A DNA stretch of 53,436 nucleotides. Source: Palleniella muris. GTDB taxonomy: Bacteria > Bacteroidota > Bacteroidia > Bacteroidales > Bacteroidaceae. The position numbers and the translations under genes were made by a program. The notes beneath the pieces were generated by a model. The model saw nothing but the letters and a program-made list of their open reading frames with translations. It had not been told where the DNA came from and made no database searches. How positions within the stretch are numbered: position 1 is the first letter of the stretch; the number at the start of each line of letters is the position of its first letter. Shown here in pieces: positions 38,371 through 47,387 of this stretch. The stretch covers positions 1 to 53,436 of the forward strand of contig NZ_SRZC01000025.1 in the NCBI RefSeq assembly GCF_004792655.1. The letters run 5' to 3'.

Positions 38371-38572
38371 CGGAACTGTCCGCTCCGTGAGCTTGCTCTT
38401 ATACAGACTTTACAAAAGTCCTAAACTCAATAAGGACTTTTTGCCTGGGAGCAACAAAGTCCCATGAGGCAGGGAACGGCAATGTACGCACATTGTCCCT
38501 GCACCCCGACAGCGAGCAAGCTCTTTTCATCCCATTTTATAGAAATGTTGAAACTCAAAAATACAGAAAATT

Positions 38573-39136
38573 ATGATACAAGAACAGAAACAAGCCCTGC
38601 ATATAGAGAACGGAAAATCATTCAGCCGTTCGGAAGCAAACGAGAACGAACGCCGCTGGGACGAAAACAAGATAGACAGGCTCAACCGTGATCCGGCCAA
38701 CAATTATGACAGGACACGCATGCACCTGAACTTTGAAATTGGAAGTGACGGGAAGATTCATCCATTAGGCTATATGGACAAGCGGCTGGATGAGAGATTA
38801 CAGGAACGGCTGGACGAACTGGAGTATCATCCGTTCAAGGCAGACAGCAAGATACAGCCGAACATCTGTGCTAGGCTCATCATTGGAGGAAACCATAAGC
38901 GGACACTTGAAATGGCGTTCGGGAACCAGACCGTGGACTTGAACAAGGGAGCGGACAACAGCCACTTGCATCGGTGCCGGGAAGTGGAAGACTGGGCATT
39001 GGATGCCTACCGCTGGTGTTGCGAGCAGTTCGGCAAAGAGAATGTCATCGGTTTTCAGGTGCATCTGGACGAGAAGTCTCCCCACTGCCATGCGCTTGTC
39101 ATCCCCGTTGGAAGAAAAGGCAAGGAGAAAAAGTAA
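38573..39136 (+). pseudogene. MobV-type relaxase, N-terminal part
   Basis: Conserved MobV features: NNYDRTRMHLNFEIG, the long central helical part and the metal-binding HLDEKSPHCHALVIPV near residue 170. Relaxases nick oriT for mobilization. The frame stops at TAA (39134-39136) after GRKGKEKK, but the same frame continues with MWAAKFGKNGNEYKSILHAM, meets a TGA at 39266-39268, and then joins the C-terminal coiled coil at 39350. Two nonsense codons in one gene mean it is decaying. Confidence 0.75.
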
Positions 39137-39349
39137 CGGGTGATGTGGGCAGCCAAGTTTGGAAAGAACGGGAACGAATACAAGTCCATTCTTCATGCCA
39201 TGCACACATCGCTCTACGAAACCGTAGGCAAGAAGTACGGGCTTGAGCGTGGCGACAGCGTGGAGTGACGCAATATACGGCATCTTGACAAACATGAGTT
39301 CTACCGAGAACAACTGAAGTTAGAGAAAGCCATCAAGGGACTGACAACC

Positions 39350-40126
39350 ATGAAGGAGAATCTTGAAAGTTCCATTTCCCGACTTCAGGATGAGATACAG
39401 ACTGTCCGTTGCCGCCTTTCTGACCGCAAGATAACGCTGCATGAGGCAGACAGCAAGGTGCATAAGCTGGAGAATGAACTATCAGCCTTGCAGGAGAAGC
39501 TATCGGACAAGGCAGGCAAGTTGCAGGAAAAGCAACAGGAACTAAACCGCTTGATGAAAGATGTCGGCAATGTTCATCAGATTATCACCCCGTTCAAGAA
39601 TCACCGCATAGGTTTCACCGCTCCTCAAATCACGGAAGTACCGCCCACGTTCGGACGTGAGAAGTGGATGGAGAAACAGAATAAGCGGATAGACTCCATG
39701 TTCAACAAAACCGTTGCTGAGGTTGAAAGGCTGTATATGGCAGAAGCAGAAAAGCAGGTGAAAGCAGCCGGGCAGAACCAGCTGGTGGATTACAAGGAAC
39801 TTCACCGATATAGGAATGAAAACGGGCAACTACGTCAATATATCCGGGATATAACCGAAGAGAACAACAATCTTAACGAGGCACTCTCAGGATTATTGGA
39901 TGTTTTAGCCGTTCCGGATTTTCGGGAGAAGTTCTTCGCCATTGCAGATGCACTTATTGGAGGACATCCCGTTCCGGCATCCTCCGGCGGCGGAGGCGAG
40001 ACTTCCGACCTTCGCTGGGACGGACGTAATCCCGATGAGGACGAGGAAACTTATAGACACAGGTGCCTGATGGCGGCAGTAGGAATAGTAATCAGTAGAA
40101 ATAAAACAAGAGGATTTAGAAGATAA
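39350..40126 (+). pseudogene. MobV-type relaxase, C-terminal coiled-coil part
   Basis: In the same frame as 38573-39136. The 258 residues are mostly coiled coil (SRLQDEIQTVRCRLSDRKIT, LQEKLSDKAGKLQEKQQELN), typical of the C-terminal half of Bacteroidales MobV proteins. The ATG at 39350 is an internal Met, so a separate product is uncertain. Confidence 0.65.
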
Positions 40127-40128
40127 TT

Positions 40129-40425
40129 ATGGCATCAATAAAGATAAAATTCAGTCCCTCTACCCCTGTCGCATATCTGAACGATAAAGATCGTATGCCG
40201 AAGGCTTTTGTCGCAGGCGAACTGACCGAACAAGAGTTTGTCAATGCTATCTTCAGCCCTGCAGAACAAATCAATGAGGCGCAAGTTGCACTGCTCAATG
40301 CGGCCATGGAACTGGCAATGGGCGTGTCAGCTCAAGCACATGTAGGGACAGGTGGCGGTGGCTCAACTTCAGATTCGCCTTGGATGGATAAAAGAAAAGA
40401 TAGCGAAACGAGAAAAAGGCGATAA
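40129..40425 (+). CDS. Hypothetical protein after the relaxase, 98 aa
   Basis: Starts MASIKIKFSPSTPVAYLNDK and ends in a Gly-rich linker and a basic tail (MDKRKDSETRKRR). It follows the relaxase gene by 2 bases and is probably a mobilization accessory or DNA-binding protein; the family is unknown to me. It is the last backbone gene before the A+T-rich cargo operon. Confidence 0.55.
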   Translation: MASIKIKFSPSTPVAYLNDKDRMPKAFVAGELTEQEFVNAIFSPAEQINEAQVALLNAAMELAMGVSAQAHVGTGGGGSTSDSPWMDKRKDSETRKRR

Positions 40426-40524
40426 TCAAAGATACTTGATTCTTGTTTGCGCACACAAGTAGCAAAATAAAGACAATTCAAAGAAAAAACAAGGCTAAAA
40501 CGTAATTTCCAGCCGTTTTATGCG

Positions 40525-40532
40525 TAAGTTTG
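40525..40532 (+). promoter_or_regulatory. Promoter -7 box of the RT operon
   Basis: TAAGTTTG, a perfect TAnnTTTG, with transcription expected near 40539 and a leader of about 57 bases. No good -33 box is visible. The 171-base gap 40426-40596 is A+T-rich and too short for a long structured RNA of the retron kind. Confidence 0.55.
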
Positions 40533-40596
40533 TGATTATTTTTGTAATTTTATGTCCAAAATTTGACAATTCAAAAAAATACATTCAGAGGTTGAT

Positions 40597-42210
40597 ATGA
40601 CAAAGAACATTTTATCACTGACATCGCAGGAAGCATTCGATTTCTTAATGAAGTCGGAACAATACCATAGCTTCGAACTACCGGAGTATTTCTGTTTTGA
40701 TGAAGTACTCCAGTTTGTTCGTGATAGGATTGGTAAAAAGGTTTATGAAGAGTGTTTGAGTAATCAATTACCCGATGATCTTGATAATATCAATTTAGAC
40801 ATTCTTTTAAATAAGGACGGCAAATATGCAGTACGTCCATTAATCTTGGCTAATCCATATCTGTATTGCTTTCTCGTTCGAGAGCTATGCCAACCTACAA
40901 GATGGGAAGCTTTACAGAATTGCTTCAAGGAGTATAACGTGCCGCATCTCACCTCTTGTGCTCTACCCGTAGTGCCAGAAAAGGTTGAACCGTTTCATAA
41001 ATCAACTACCATTCTGAATTGGTGGAGCGCGATGGAACAGCGTTCCATAGAGTTATCGTTGGAGTACAGGTATATGTTCGTTACAGACATCACCAATTGC
41101 TATGGCAGTATTAATCCGCAGTCAATTGAGTGGGCTTTGGCATGCAAGGGGACAGAATATGAGAATAACGATAATACTGAGTTGGCGTATAATATCCAGA
41201 AGTATTTGCGTGCTTTGCAGCATGGCCACAATATTGGTATTCCACAGGGAAGTGCCTTGTTTGACTTCATAGGAGAAATAGTGCTTGGCTATTCTGACTT
41301 GCTATTTCATGAAGCTCTGCAGAAAGAAGGTCTTGATGGTTATGAAGTAATTCGCTATCGCGATGACTATCGCATCTTCTGCAACGACCATGACAAGTTA
41401 GAGCGCATATCGTACATATTGCAGCATGTGCTCGAAACACTCAATCTGCGTCTTAACTCTCAGAAGACAAAGATAAGTGACAGCATCGTTACTGACTCAA
41501 TCAAGTCAGATAAGTTATGGTATATATATAATACTCCGATTTTTAACAAGAAAGGTACCGACTTCGATAGCTTTGAGAAACATCTGCTCTATATACTGAT
41601 GTTTAGCCGAGAATATCCCAATAGCGGACAACTCAAAACAATGCTTTCCGATTTAGATAGACGGATAGAAGAGTGGCTGAAACCATACGAAGAGAAAGTA
41701 ACTACAATTTCACTATTAGAAGAAAAATCATCAAAGGCTAAGACTATCACTAAACTAAAGAAACTTACAGGTGGTAGTATTGCGGCCATGACTGCTGTTG
41801 CCGTACAGATAGCTTTGGAGAATGTCGCTATCAGCCATTATGCTCTTCGTGTCATCAGTCGCATGATAGATTCTCTTGAAGATATGCAGGAGAAACGTGA
41901 TATCATTGACAAGGTGTACCATAAACTTTGCAAGCAGCCTAATTCAGACTATAACCAGCTATGGCTTCAGAACATGACGTACACCCAGGACAAGAAAAGT
42001 GATACGTCTCCATATACACTGCGCCTATGTCAGTTGGTTGATGATAAGCAGACTGAGTCATTGTGGAACAATGACTGGCTTGTCGAAGAAATGACAACAG
42101 GCATTCCATACAAGACTGTTGTTAATGGCGAAACATTGAAGAAGGTAACGCCTGTTATAACATTTAGGGAAACAAGAATATATAATGAATCCAACAACTA
42201 TGACAGATAA
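40597..42210 (+). CDS. Unaffiliated reverse transcriptase (DRT/Abi-like), 537 aa
   Basis: The first 130 residues are a family-specific N-terminus, with DGKYAVRPLILANPYLY as the RT0/RT1-like start. Motif A is FVTDITNCYGSI (D164), motif B GIPQGSA (214-220) and motif C YRDD (254-257), all catalytic residues intact. Residues about 310-537 are helical, as in Abi and DRT-type reverse transcriptases, with no maturase or endonuclease domain. Reverse transcriptases of this kind make DNA, often untemplated or from an RNA, and act in antiphage defence. It is not group II intron-like, and there is no msr/msd-type repeat upstream. First gene of the operon. Confidence 0.8.
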   Translation: MTKNILSLTSQEAFDFLMKSEQYHSFELPEYFCFDEVLQFVRDRIGKKVYEECLSNQLPDDLDNINLDILLNKDGKYAVRPLILANPYLYCFLVRELCQPTRWEALQNCFKEYNVPHLTSCALPVVPEKVEPFHKSTTILNWWSAMEQRSIELSLEYRYMFVTDITNCYGSINPQSIEWALACKGTEYENNDNTELAYNIQKYLRALQHGHNIGIPQGSALFDFIGEIVLGYSDLLFHEALQKEGLDGYEVIRYRDDYRIFCNDHDKLERISYILQHVLETLNLRLNSQKTKISDSIVTDSIKSDKLWYIYNTPIFNKKGTDFDSFEKHLLYILMFSREYPNSGQLKTMLSDLDRRIEEWLKPYEEKVTTISLLEEKSSKAKTITKLKKLTGGSIAAMTAVAVQIALENVAISHYALRVISRMIDSLEDMQEKRDIIDKVYHKLCKQPNSDYNQLWLQNMTYTQDKKSDTSPYTLRLCQLVDDKQTESLWNNDWLVEEMTTGIPYKTVVNGETLKKVTPVITFRETRIYNESNNYDR

Positions 42211-43741
42211 ACTTTCTATTGATCAAGCATATCCTTTGCATGAATTTTCGAATGTAATTCAATATATTTCTGACATTCAGTATTATCACACAATCGTTGA
42301 ATTCAAATCTGAGGAAAATACAATAGTTGCCTTTCCGAACAATGATACATGTTTGTTGTCTGCACTTGAACCGGAAGATATTAATGGATTAGAACTGGGA
42401 AGTGATATAAAAATTCTCTATGAGGCAGATGGGCGAGCTGTGAAAGATAATAGTAAGTTGGCTTTATACTTGAATATTTTACCAAGAGCAAAAGACGGTC
42501 AAATATTTAAGGCTACAGTTGTTGGTGCTACAAAACAAGGATTATTGATGTCAATAGAAGGATTGCAATGTTTCATGCCAAAAGGACAGGTTGGACGCGA
42601 AAGAAACGGTGACTTGCAATCTTTTGTCGGCAAATCAATTGATGTCAAACTTATCAGTGTAAAACTTAAAGAAGAAGAGAGTAATAGATTTCTTCCAATT
42701 GTGTCACATAAAATACTTGAGGACGAAAATAATGCAATAGACACACAAAGTAAACTACAAGATCTAAAAGTTGGCTCAATAGTTCAGGGAATAGTAAAAA
42801 GCATTGCCAACTACGGAGTATTCGTAACTCTTTTCCCTTCTATTGATGGTCTTATACACATTACAGACCTGTCATGGGAAAGAGTATCTAATCCCTCAGA
42901 CATCGTATCTATCGGGCAGAATATCACTGTTGTTATCCTTGATATTAATCAAACGAACGATGGCAAACTCAAAATTAGCCTTGGTCTGAAGCAATTGTCG
43001 CGGAGACCATGGGAACGATTAGACAAGGACACCAGAGAAGGAAATATCGTATCTGGCTCTATATGTAACATCACAGATTATGGTATTTTTATAAAGCTTC
43101 CTTCAGGTGTACAGGGACTCGTTCACAAATCTGAACTATCGTGGGATACTAAAGTTTCATCTATAGATTTTACAAAAGGGCAGATTCTATCTGCAAAAAT
43201 CATCAATATTGATTGGGAAAAAGAAAAACTACTATTAAGCATCAAACAGATGGTTGCCGATCCATGGAAAGATATTGAGAACAAAATCTCTATAGGTGAT
43301 ATTGTTGAAGCGACCATAATTAACATTACGAATTTTGGAATTTTCGTAAATATTGCAGATGGCATTGAAGGAATGATTCACGTATCAGAGCTTTCTTGGA
43401 CTGAGAAAATTAAAAAGCTTAAAGAGTATTATACTATTGGAGACCACCTGGATGCAGTTATTATCTCAATAAATAAAGACAAAAGAAAAATAGAGTTAAG
43501 CCACAAACGTATTCTTCCAAACCCTTGGCAAAACTACACAGTTGGTCAACATGTAACTGCAATCGTTATTGGAATTGAAAAGCAGGGCATTCAAGTAAAA
43601 TTAGCAAATGACCATCTACCTGCATTTATTCCAGCTAAATTAGTGCCAAATGATTTTGCTATAGGAGAAAGCGAAATTTTGAAGTGCCAGGTACAAGAGA
43701 TTGATGAAAACAAAAGAATAATAATCTTAGCAATTGTATAA
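42185..43741 (+). CDS. Tandem S1-domain protein, ribosomal S1-like, 518 aa
   Basis: Five S1-type OB folds: about 97-180, then three clear copies at 195-275 (VGSIVQGIVKSIANYGVFV...IDGLIHITDLSW), 285-360 (GNIVSGSICNITDYGIFIKL...VQGLVHKSELSW) and 370-445 (GDIVEATIINITNFGIFVNI...IEGMIHVSELSW), and a divergent last one. S1 domains bind single-stranded RNA; ribosomal protein S1 of host cells has a similar layout. It overlaps the RT stop by 26 bases (or 11 if the ATG at 42200 is used). Possible roles are RNA template delivery to the RT or mimicry of S1 to sense translation; both are inference. Confidence 0.85.
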   Translation: MNPTTMTDKLSIDQAYPLHEFSNVIQYISDIQYYHTIVEFKSEENTIVAFPNNDTCLLSALEPEDINGLELGSDIKILYEADGRAVKDNSKLALYLNILPRAKDGQIFKATVVGATKQGLLMSIEGLQCFMPKGQVGRERNGDLQSFVGKSIDVKLISVKLKEEESNRFLPIVSHKILEDENNAIDTQSKLQDLKVGSIVQGIVKSIANYGVFVTLFPSIDGLIHITDLSWERVSNPSDIVSIGQNITVVILDINQTNDGKLKISLGLKQLSRRPWERLDKDTREGNIVSGSICNITDYGIFIKLPSGVQGLVHKSELSWDTKVSSIDFTKGQILSAKIINIDWEKEKLLLSIKQMVADPWKDIENKISIGDIVEATIINITNFGIFVNIADGIEGMIHVSELSWTEKIKKLKEYYTIGDHLDAVIISINKDKRKIELSHKRILPNPWQNYTVGQHVTAIVIGIEKQGIQVKLANDHLPAFIPAKLVPNDFAIGESEILKCQVQEIDENKRIIILAIV

Positions 43742-43742
43742 A

Positions 43743-46700
43743 ATGGGATTCGATACAAATTTACAGAAAGAGATATGGCTTAAGCATATTGAGGTGCAGG
43801 AACGAGTTCTCCAACTTAATTCTGCCCCTATTGCTATCGAGCCAGAATCCATACAGATTTCCGGACAAAGGTTAAGACTTAGTGTGTGCCAAACAGATGA
43901 ATTAGATGCTAAAATTGACAAAATTAAGTCTTTCTTTGGCGTTAGTGATGAAGCTATTGACAATAGCAATGACACTATCGTCTGCGACGCACGCTTTAGC
44001 CCAAATCTATATGATATCTCTCAATTGGCTGAAGATTGCCAAAAATATTATATACAGTTATCAAGGAATCCAATAATAGAGGGTGTAATACGCTCGCAGA
44101 AATCCACTTTTTCAAAAATTGTCAAGGCATTGAAAGAACAGGGAGACCAATATGACGTTGACAGTAACAGAAGACTTCAGGTCACTGTGGAGGCACTTCG
44201 AAAACTAGATAATGATTCAGATATACCTTGTGGTATTCTTCCAAAGAATGCCAGTGGAATATTCAGCATTTCACCGACACCAGCCTATTTCATTAGGAAG
44301 TGGTTGTCCATCGAATGTAGCCATTCACTCAAATACGAGAACTTCAAGATTGAAGGTGTCGAAGAGCGTAGATTAAGACGAGTATTAACGATACATGATA
44401 AATATTTTAGTGAATCAGCACTACAAAAGTTTAATGAACTTTGGGGGTTAAGATTATTCTCATTTGATGTTTATGTAAAAGTCTCAGAAGACATCATGAA
44501 GGAATATGATTTTGAGAAATCTTTATATGACTTTCCGGATTCACAGGATGGTATTTTCCGTTATCACTTTAATGCCAAATCCAATGATAACAATGGAAAT
44601 CTTTCCATCATTAGAGGAAAATGGCAGGTGGATTTGCTGAAAAATATATGCTCTTCAGAATTCGGCGATAACAATTATCAGTTTCATATAGATTATAATT
44701 ATCTATATGATTCCAAACTATATCATCAAAATGTAGATGGTATAAATCTTTATGATTTCTTCCAAGATTTGAAAGACACTATTTCTGAAGAACGTATCTC
44801 CATAAGTGAATCAAAGCAATCAATCGGTGTGGATTTTGACTGGAGGATCACAGCTCCAGATCAATTACGAATTGAACTTAGCAACAAATATGACGACTTG
44901 GAAGTATCGATTTTTTCCAATCATAGATGCAATGTAGAAATAAGTGACAAGAATGCAGAATGGGAAAAGATAGAAACCTTCCTTAAAAAAAACTTTTCAT
45001 CTTTAAAGACTTACATAAGTCCAAAAGATGGATCAATGCACTTTGTTCAAGAATATTGCACGCAAGAACAAGCTTCACAATTCCAGATTTCATTGTCAAC
45101 ATCACTGAATGAATTAAGGAAGTTAGGATGCGAGTTTGAAATACATGCAGACCCAGTAGGAAAAAAAAGATACCTGTTACGTATTGATCAGAATAAAATT
45201 GTCGAAAACAAAGAAAACGTAGTCAGCACTCTTCGTGGTGCAGAGTTCACAGTAAGAGGCCATTCTATAGGTAAACTATTTAAAGTCATTTTCCCGGAAT
45301 TGTTAATAGATATTTCTTCTGCCGACTATAAATTTAACGAAGAAGGAGCTCTCACTTTCAATCAAATTACTCCAAATTTGGAAGGTGATATGGAAAAAAT
45401 TAAACGACTGAAAGACGCTTTCGACAACATTTCAACAGGGAAATGTGTCAAAAATTCTAATATCAGTCAATTCATCTTTGATGCAACAAAAGCTGCTCCA
45501 ACCCAAGACATAGAGTTTTATACTAACGAGTCCAGCGACTATTATCAAGAAGTCAAAAGCAATTTACTTAATAAACAAATCAATCATTCTCAGTTAGATG
45601 CAATCATCAAATGCCTGAAAGCCAACGACATTTCTTTGATTCAAGGCCCTCCGGGAACTGGTAAATCAACAGCAATTGCGGAGCTGATATGGCAGCATAT
45701 AAGATTGAATCCACAGGAAAGGATTTTGCTGACCTCTGAAACAAATCTTGCCGTTGATAACGCTATTGACAGAACTGTCAATAGCACTCATAATCTTGTA
45801 AAGCCTATACGTTTCGGATCGGACGACAGACTTGCAGTAGAGGGCAGACAATTCTCTATAAATGCAATGGAGCAATGGGTTGAAACTGGGAAATTCGATT
45901 ATATCGAAAATCAGGACGAGTCTATAGCGGATGACGAAGTTCAAACTAAAAATGGGAAGATGATTCTCGAGAACTGGTTAGACAACATTAGGAAGCGTAT
46001 TGACCGAAGCAATATGGACTATAGATCTGTTTCTTTGTGGGAACATATTCTTGAGAATCCAGACAAACCTCTGAGACAACTCATATTTGATCAATATAAG
46101 GCTCATTGTAATGTTGTAGGAGCTACTTGTAGTTCTATTGGCGAAAAAAATACAAAGAACAGACCTACTAAATTCTTTATGAACTATTGTTCTGTATTTG
46201 GAGAAGTTGGAACAAAGACAATATATAAAAGAGGTAATGATTTCTCTGATAAAGAGGAAGAACTTAAGATCACGACTTACAATTGTAAAGATGGAATCTC
46301 TTTCACAACGGTTATTCAGGATGAGTCAAGCAAGGCTACTCCTGCTGAGTTAGCATTACCTCTTGTATATGGTAAGAGGAACATTGTAATTGGTGACCAT
46401 CGTCAATTGCCACCTATGCTTGACAAGGAAGAATTCGTGAATACCCTGGAATTCCTTTTGGACAACGCTTCAGGAGAATCCGAATTGCGTCAGTTAAGAA
46501 AGTTAAAGTCCTATGTCTTAAAGAATTTTAAGGAAATGGAAATATCACATTTCCAGAGAATATATGAAAATATTGACCCAAGTCTTAAGGGGAAATTCAC
46601 TCAACAATACAGAATGCATCCTGATATTAATGAAGTTATCAAGCAATTCTATGAGGACAATGATAATTCCGAATCTAAGGATGGACTTGTCTGTGGACTA

Positions 46701-47387
46701 ATCGACCCTATTGACTTAGGTGTCAATGACAAAAATATGACAAATCCTTTTTCAAGATATCATGGTATTCAGATTGATGATTTTATCTGTGGAGAGTCGT
46801 TGTCGCCAGACAATCATGTTGTTTGGATTGATGTCAACTCTCCTGAGATGATAGAAGGAACATCAAGAGTCAACGAAGGAGAAGTAGAAGTGATATCCCA
46901 TATTCTTGAAAAATTTTCGATATCTAACTCTTTTAGAGAATATTGTGATAAATGGACTGATGAAGACGATAAAGAGATTGGAATTATCAGTTTTTATAGC
47001 AAGCAACGAAACAGAATCAGAAAGATGTGCAGATCTTTTAACAATCTGTCTATGAAGATTGATGTCGTTGACAGGTTTCAGGGCATGGAACGAAACATTA
47101 TCATCGTGTCCATGGTTAGAAGCAATACTATTGTTTCTGATTCGCAACAAGAACCGAATTTCGCCGAGTATGAGTTAGGATATCCAGAACAGACTGATTT
47201 GGGATTTGCACAATCACCAAACAGACTAAATGTTGCACTATCTAGAGCTAAAAGACTGCTAATTATTATTGGAAATAGCGAATTGTTTAGACAAAAAGAC
47301 ATCTATAACAATGTATATAAAATCATAGAAGCTAATTCCAATGGCAAGATTATTAAATGCAATCCATATGAAGACCTTCAAAAATAA
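43743..47387 (+). CDS. UPF1-like superfamily 1 helicase, about 1214 aa
   Basis: The C-terminal 600 residues have the SF1B helicase motifs: Walker A GPPGTGKSTA near residue 635, motif II VIQDESSKATPAE, motif III VIGDHRQLPPM, motif V DRFQGMERNIIIVS and motif VI RLNVALSRAKRLLIIIG. UPF1-like helicases unwind RNA or RNA-protein and some DNA substrates using ATP. The N-terminal 600 residues are of unknown fold with repeats of beta-strand segments. It starts one base after the S1 protein stop. Members occur in several defence systems as companions of effector enzymes. Confidence 0.85.
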   Translation: MGFDTNLQKEIWLKHIEVQERVLQLNSAPIAIEPESIQISGQRLRLSVCQTDELDAKIDKIKSFFGVSDEAIDNSNDTIVCDARFSPNLYDISQLAEDCQKYYIQLSRNPIIEGVIRSQKSTFSKIVKALKEQGDQYDVDSNRRLQVTVEALRKLDNDSDIPCGILPKNASGIFSISPTPAYFIRKWLSIECSHSLKYENFKIEGVEERRLRRVLTIHDKYFSESALQKFNELWGLRLFSFDVYVKVSEDIMKEYDFEKSLYDFPDSQDGIFRYHFNAKSNDNNGNLSIIRGKWQVDLLKNICSSEFGDNNYQFHIDYNYLYDSKLYHQNVDGINLYDFFQDLKDTISEERISISESKQSIGVDFDWRITAPDQLRIELSNKYDDLEVSIFSNHRCNVEISDKNAEWEKIETFLKKNFSSLKTYISPKDGSMHFVQEYCTQEQASQFQISLSTSLNELRKLGCEFEIHADPVGKKRYLLRIDQNKIVENKENVVSTLRGAEFTVRGHSIGKLFKVIFPELLIDISSADYKFNEEGALTFNQITPNLEGDMEKIKRLKDAFDNISTGKCVKNSNISQFIFDATKAAPTQDIEFYTNESSDYYQEVKSNLLNKQINHSQLDAIIKCLKANDISLIQGPPGTGKSTAIAELIWQHIRLNPQERILLTSETNLAVDNAIDRTVNSTHNLVKPIRFGSDDRLAVEGRQFSINAMEQWVETGKFDYIENQDESIADDEVQTKNGKMILENWLDNIRKRIDRSNMDYRSVSLWEHILENPDKPLRQLIFDQYKAHCNVVGATCSSIGEKNTKNRPTKFFMNYCSVFGEVGTKTIYKRGNDFSDKEEELKITTYNCKDGISFTTVIQDESSKATPAELALPLVYGKRNIVIGDHRQLPPMLDKEEFVNTLEFLLDNASGESELRQLRKLKSYVLKNFKEMEISHFQRIYENIDPSLKGKFTQQYRMHPDINEVIKQFYEDNDNSESKDGLVCGLIDPIDLGVNDKNMTNPFSRYHGIQIDDFICGESLSPDNHVVWIDVNSPEMIEGTSRVNEGEVEVISHILEKFSISNSFREYCDKWTDEDDKEIGIISFYSKQRNRIRKMCRSFNNLSMKIDVVDRFQGMERNIIIVSMVRSNTIVSDSQQEPNFAEYELGYPEQTDLGFAQSPNRLNVALSRAKRLLIIIGNSELFRQKDIYNNVYKIIEANSNGKIIKCNPYEDLQK

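Noticed and set aside
40426..40596. Retron-type ncRNA upstream of the reverse transcriptase
   Set aside because: The gap is short and A+T-rich, with no long inverted repeats that could form msr/msd; only a short leader is possible.
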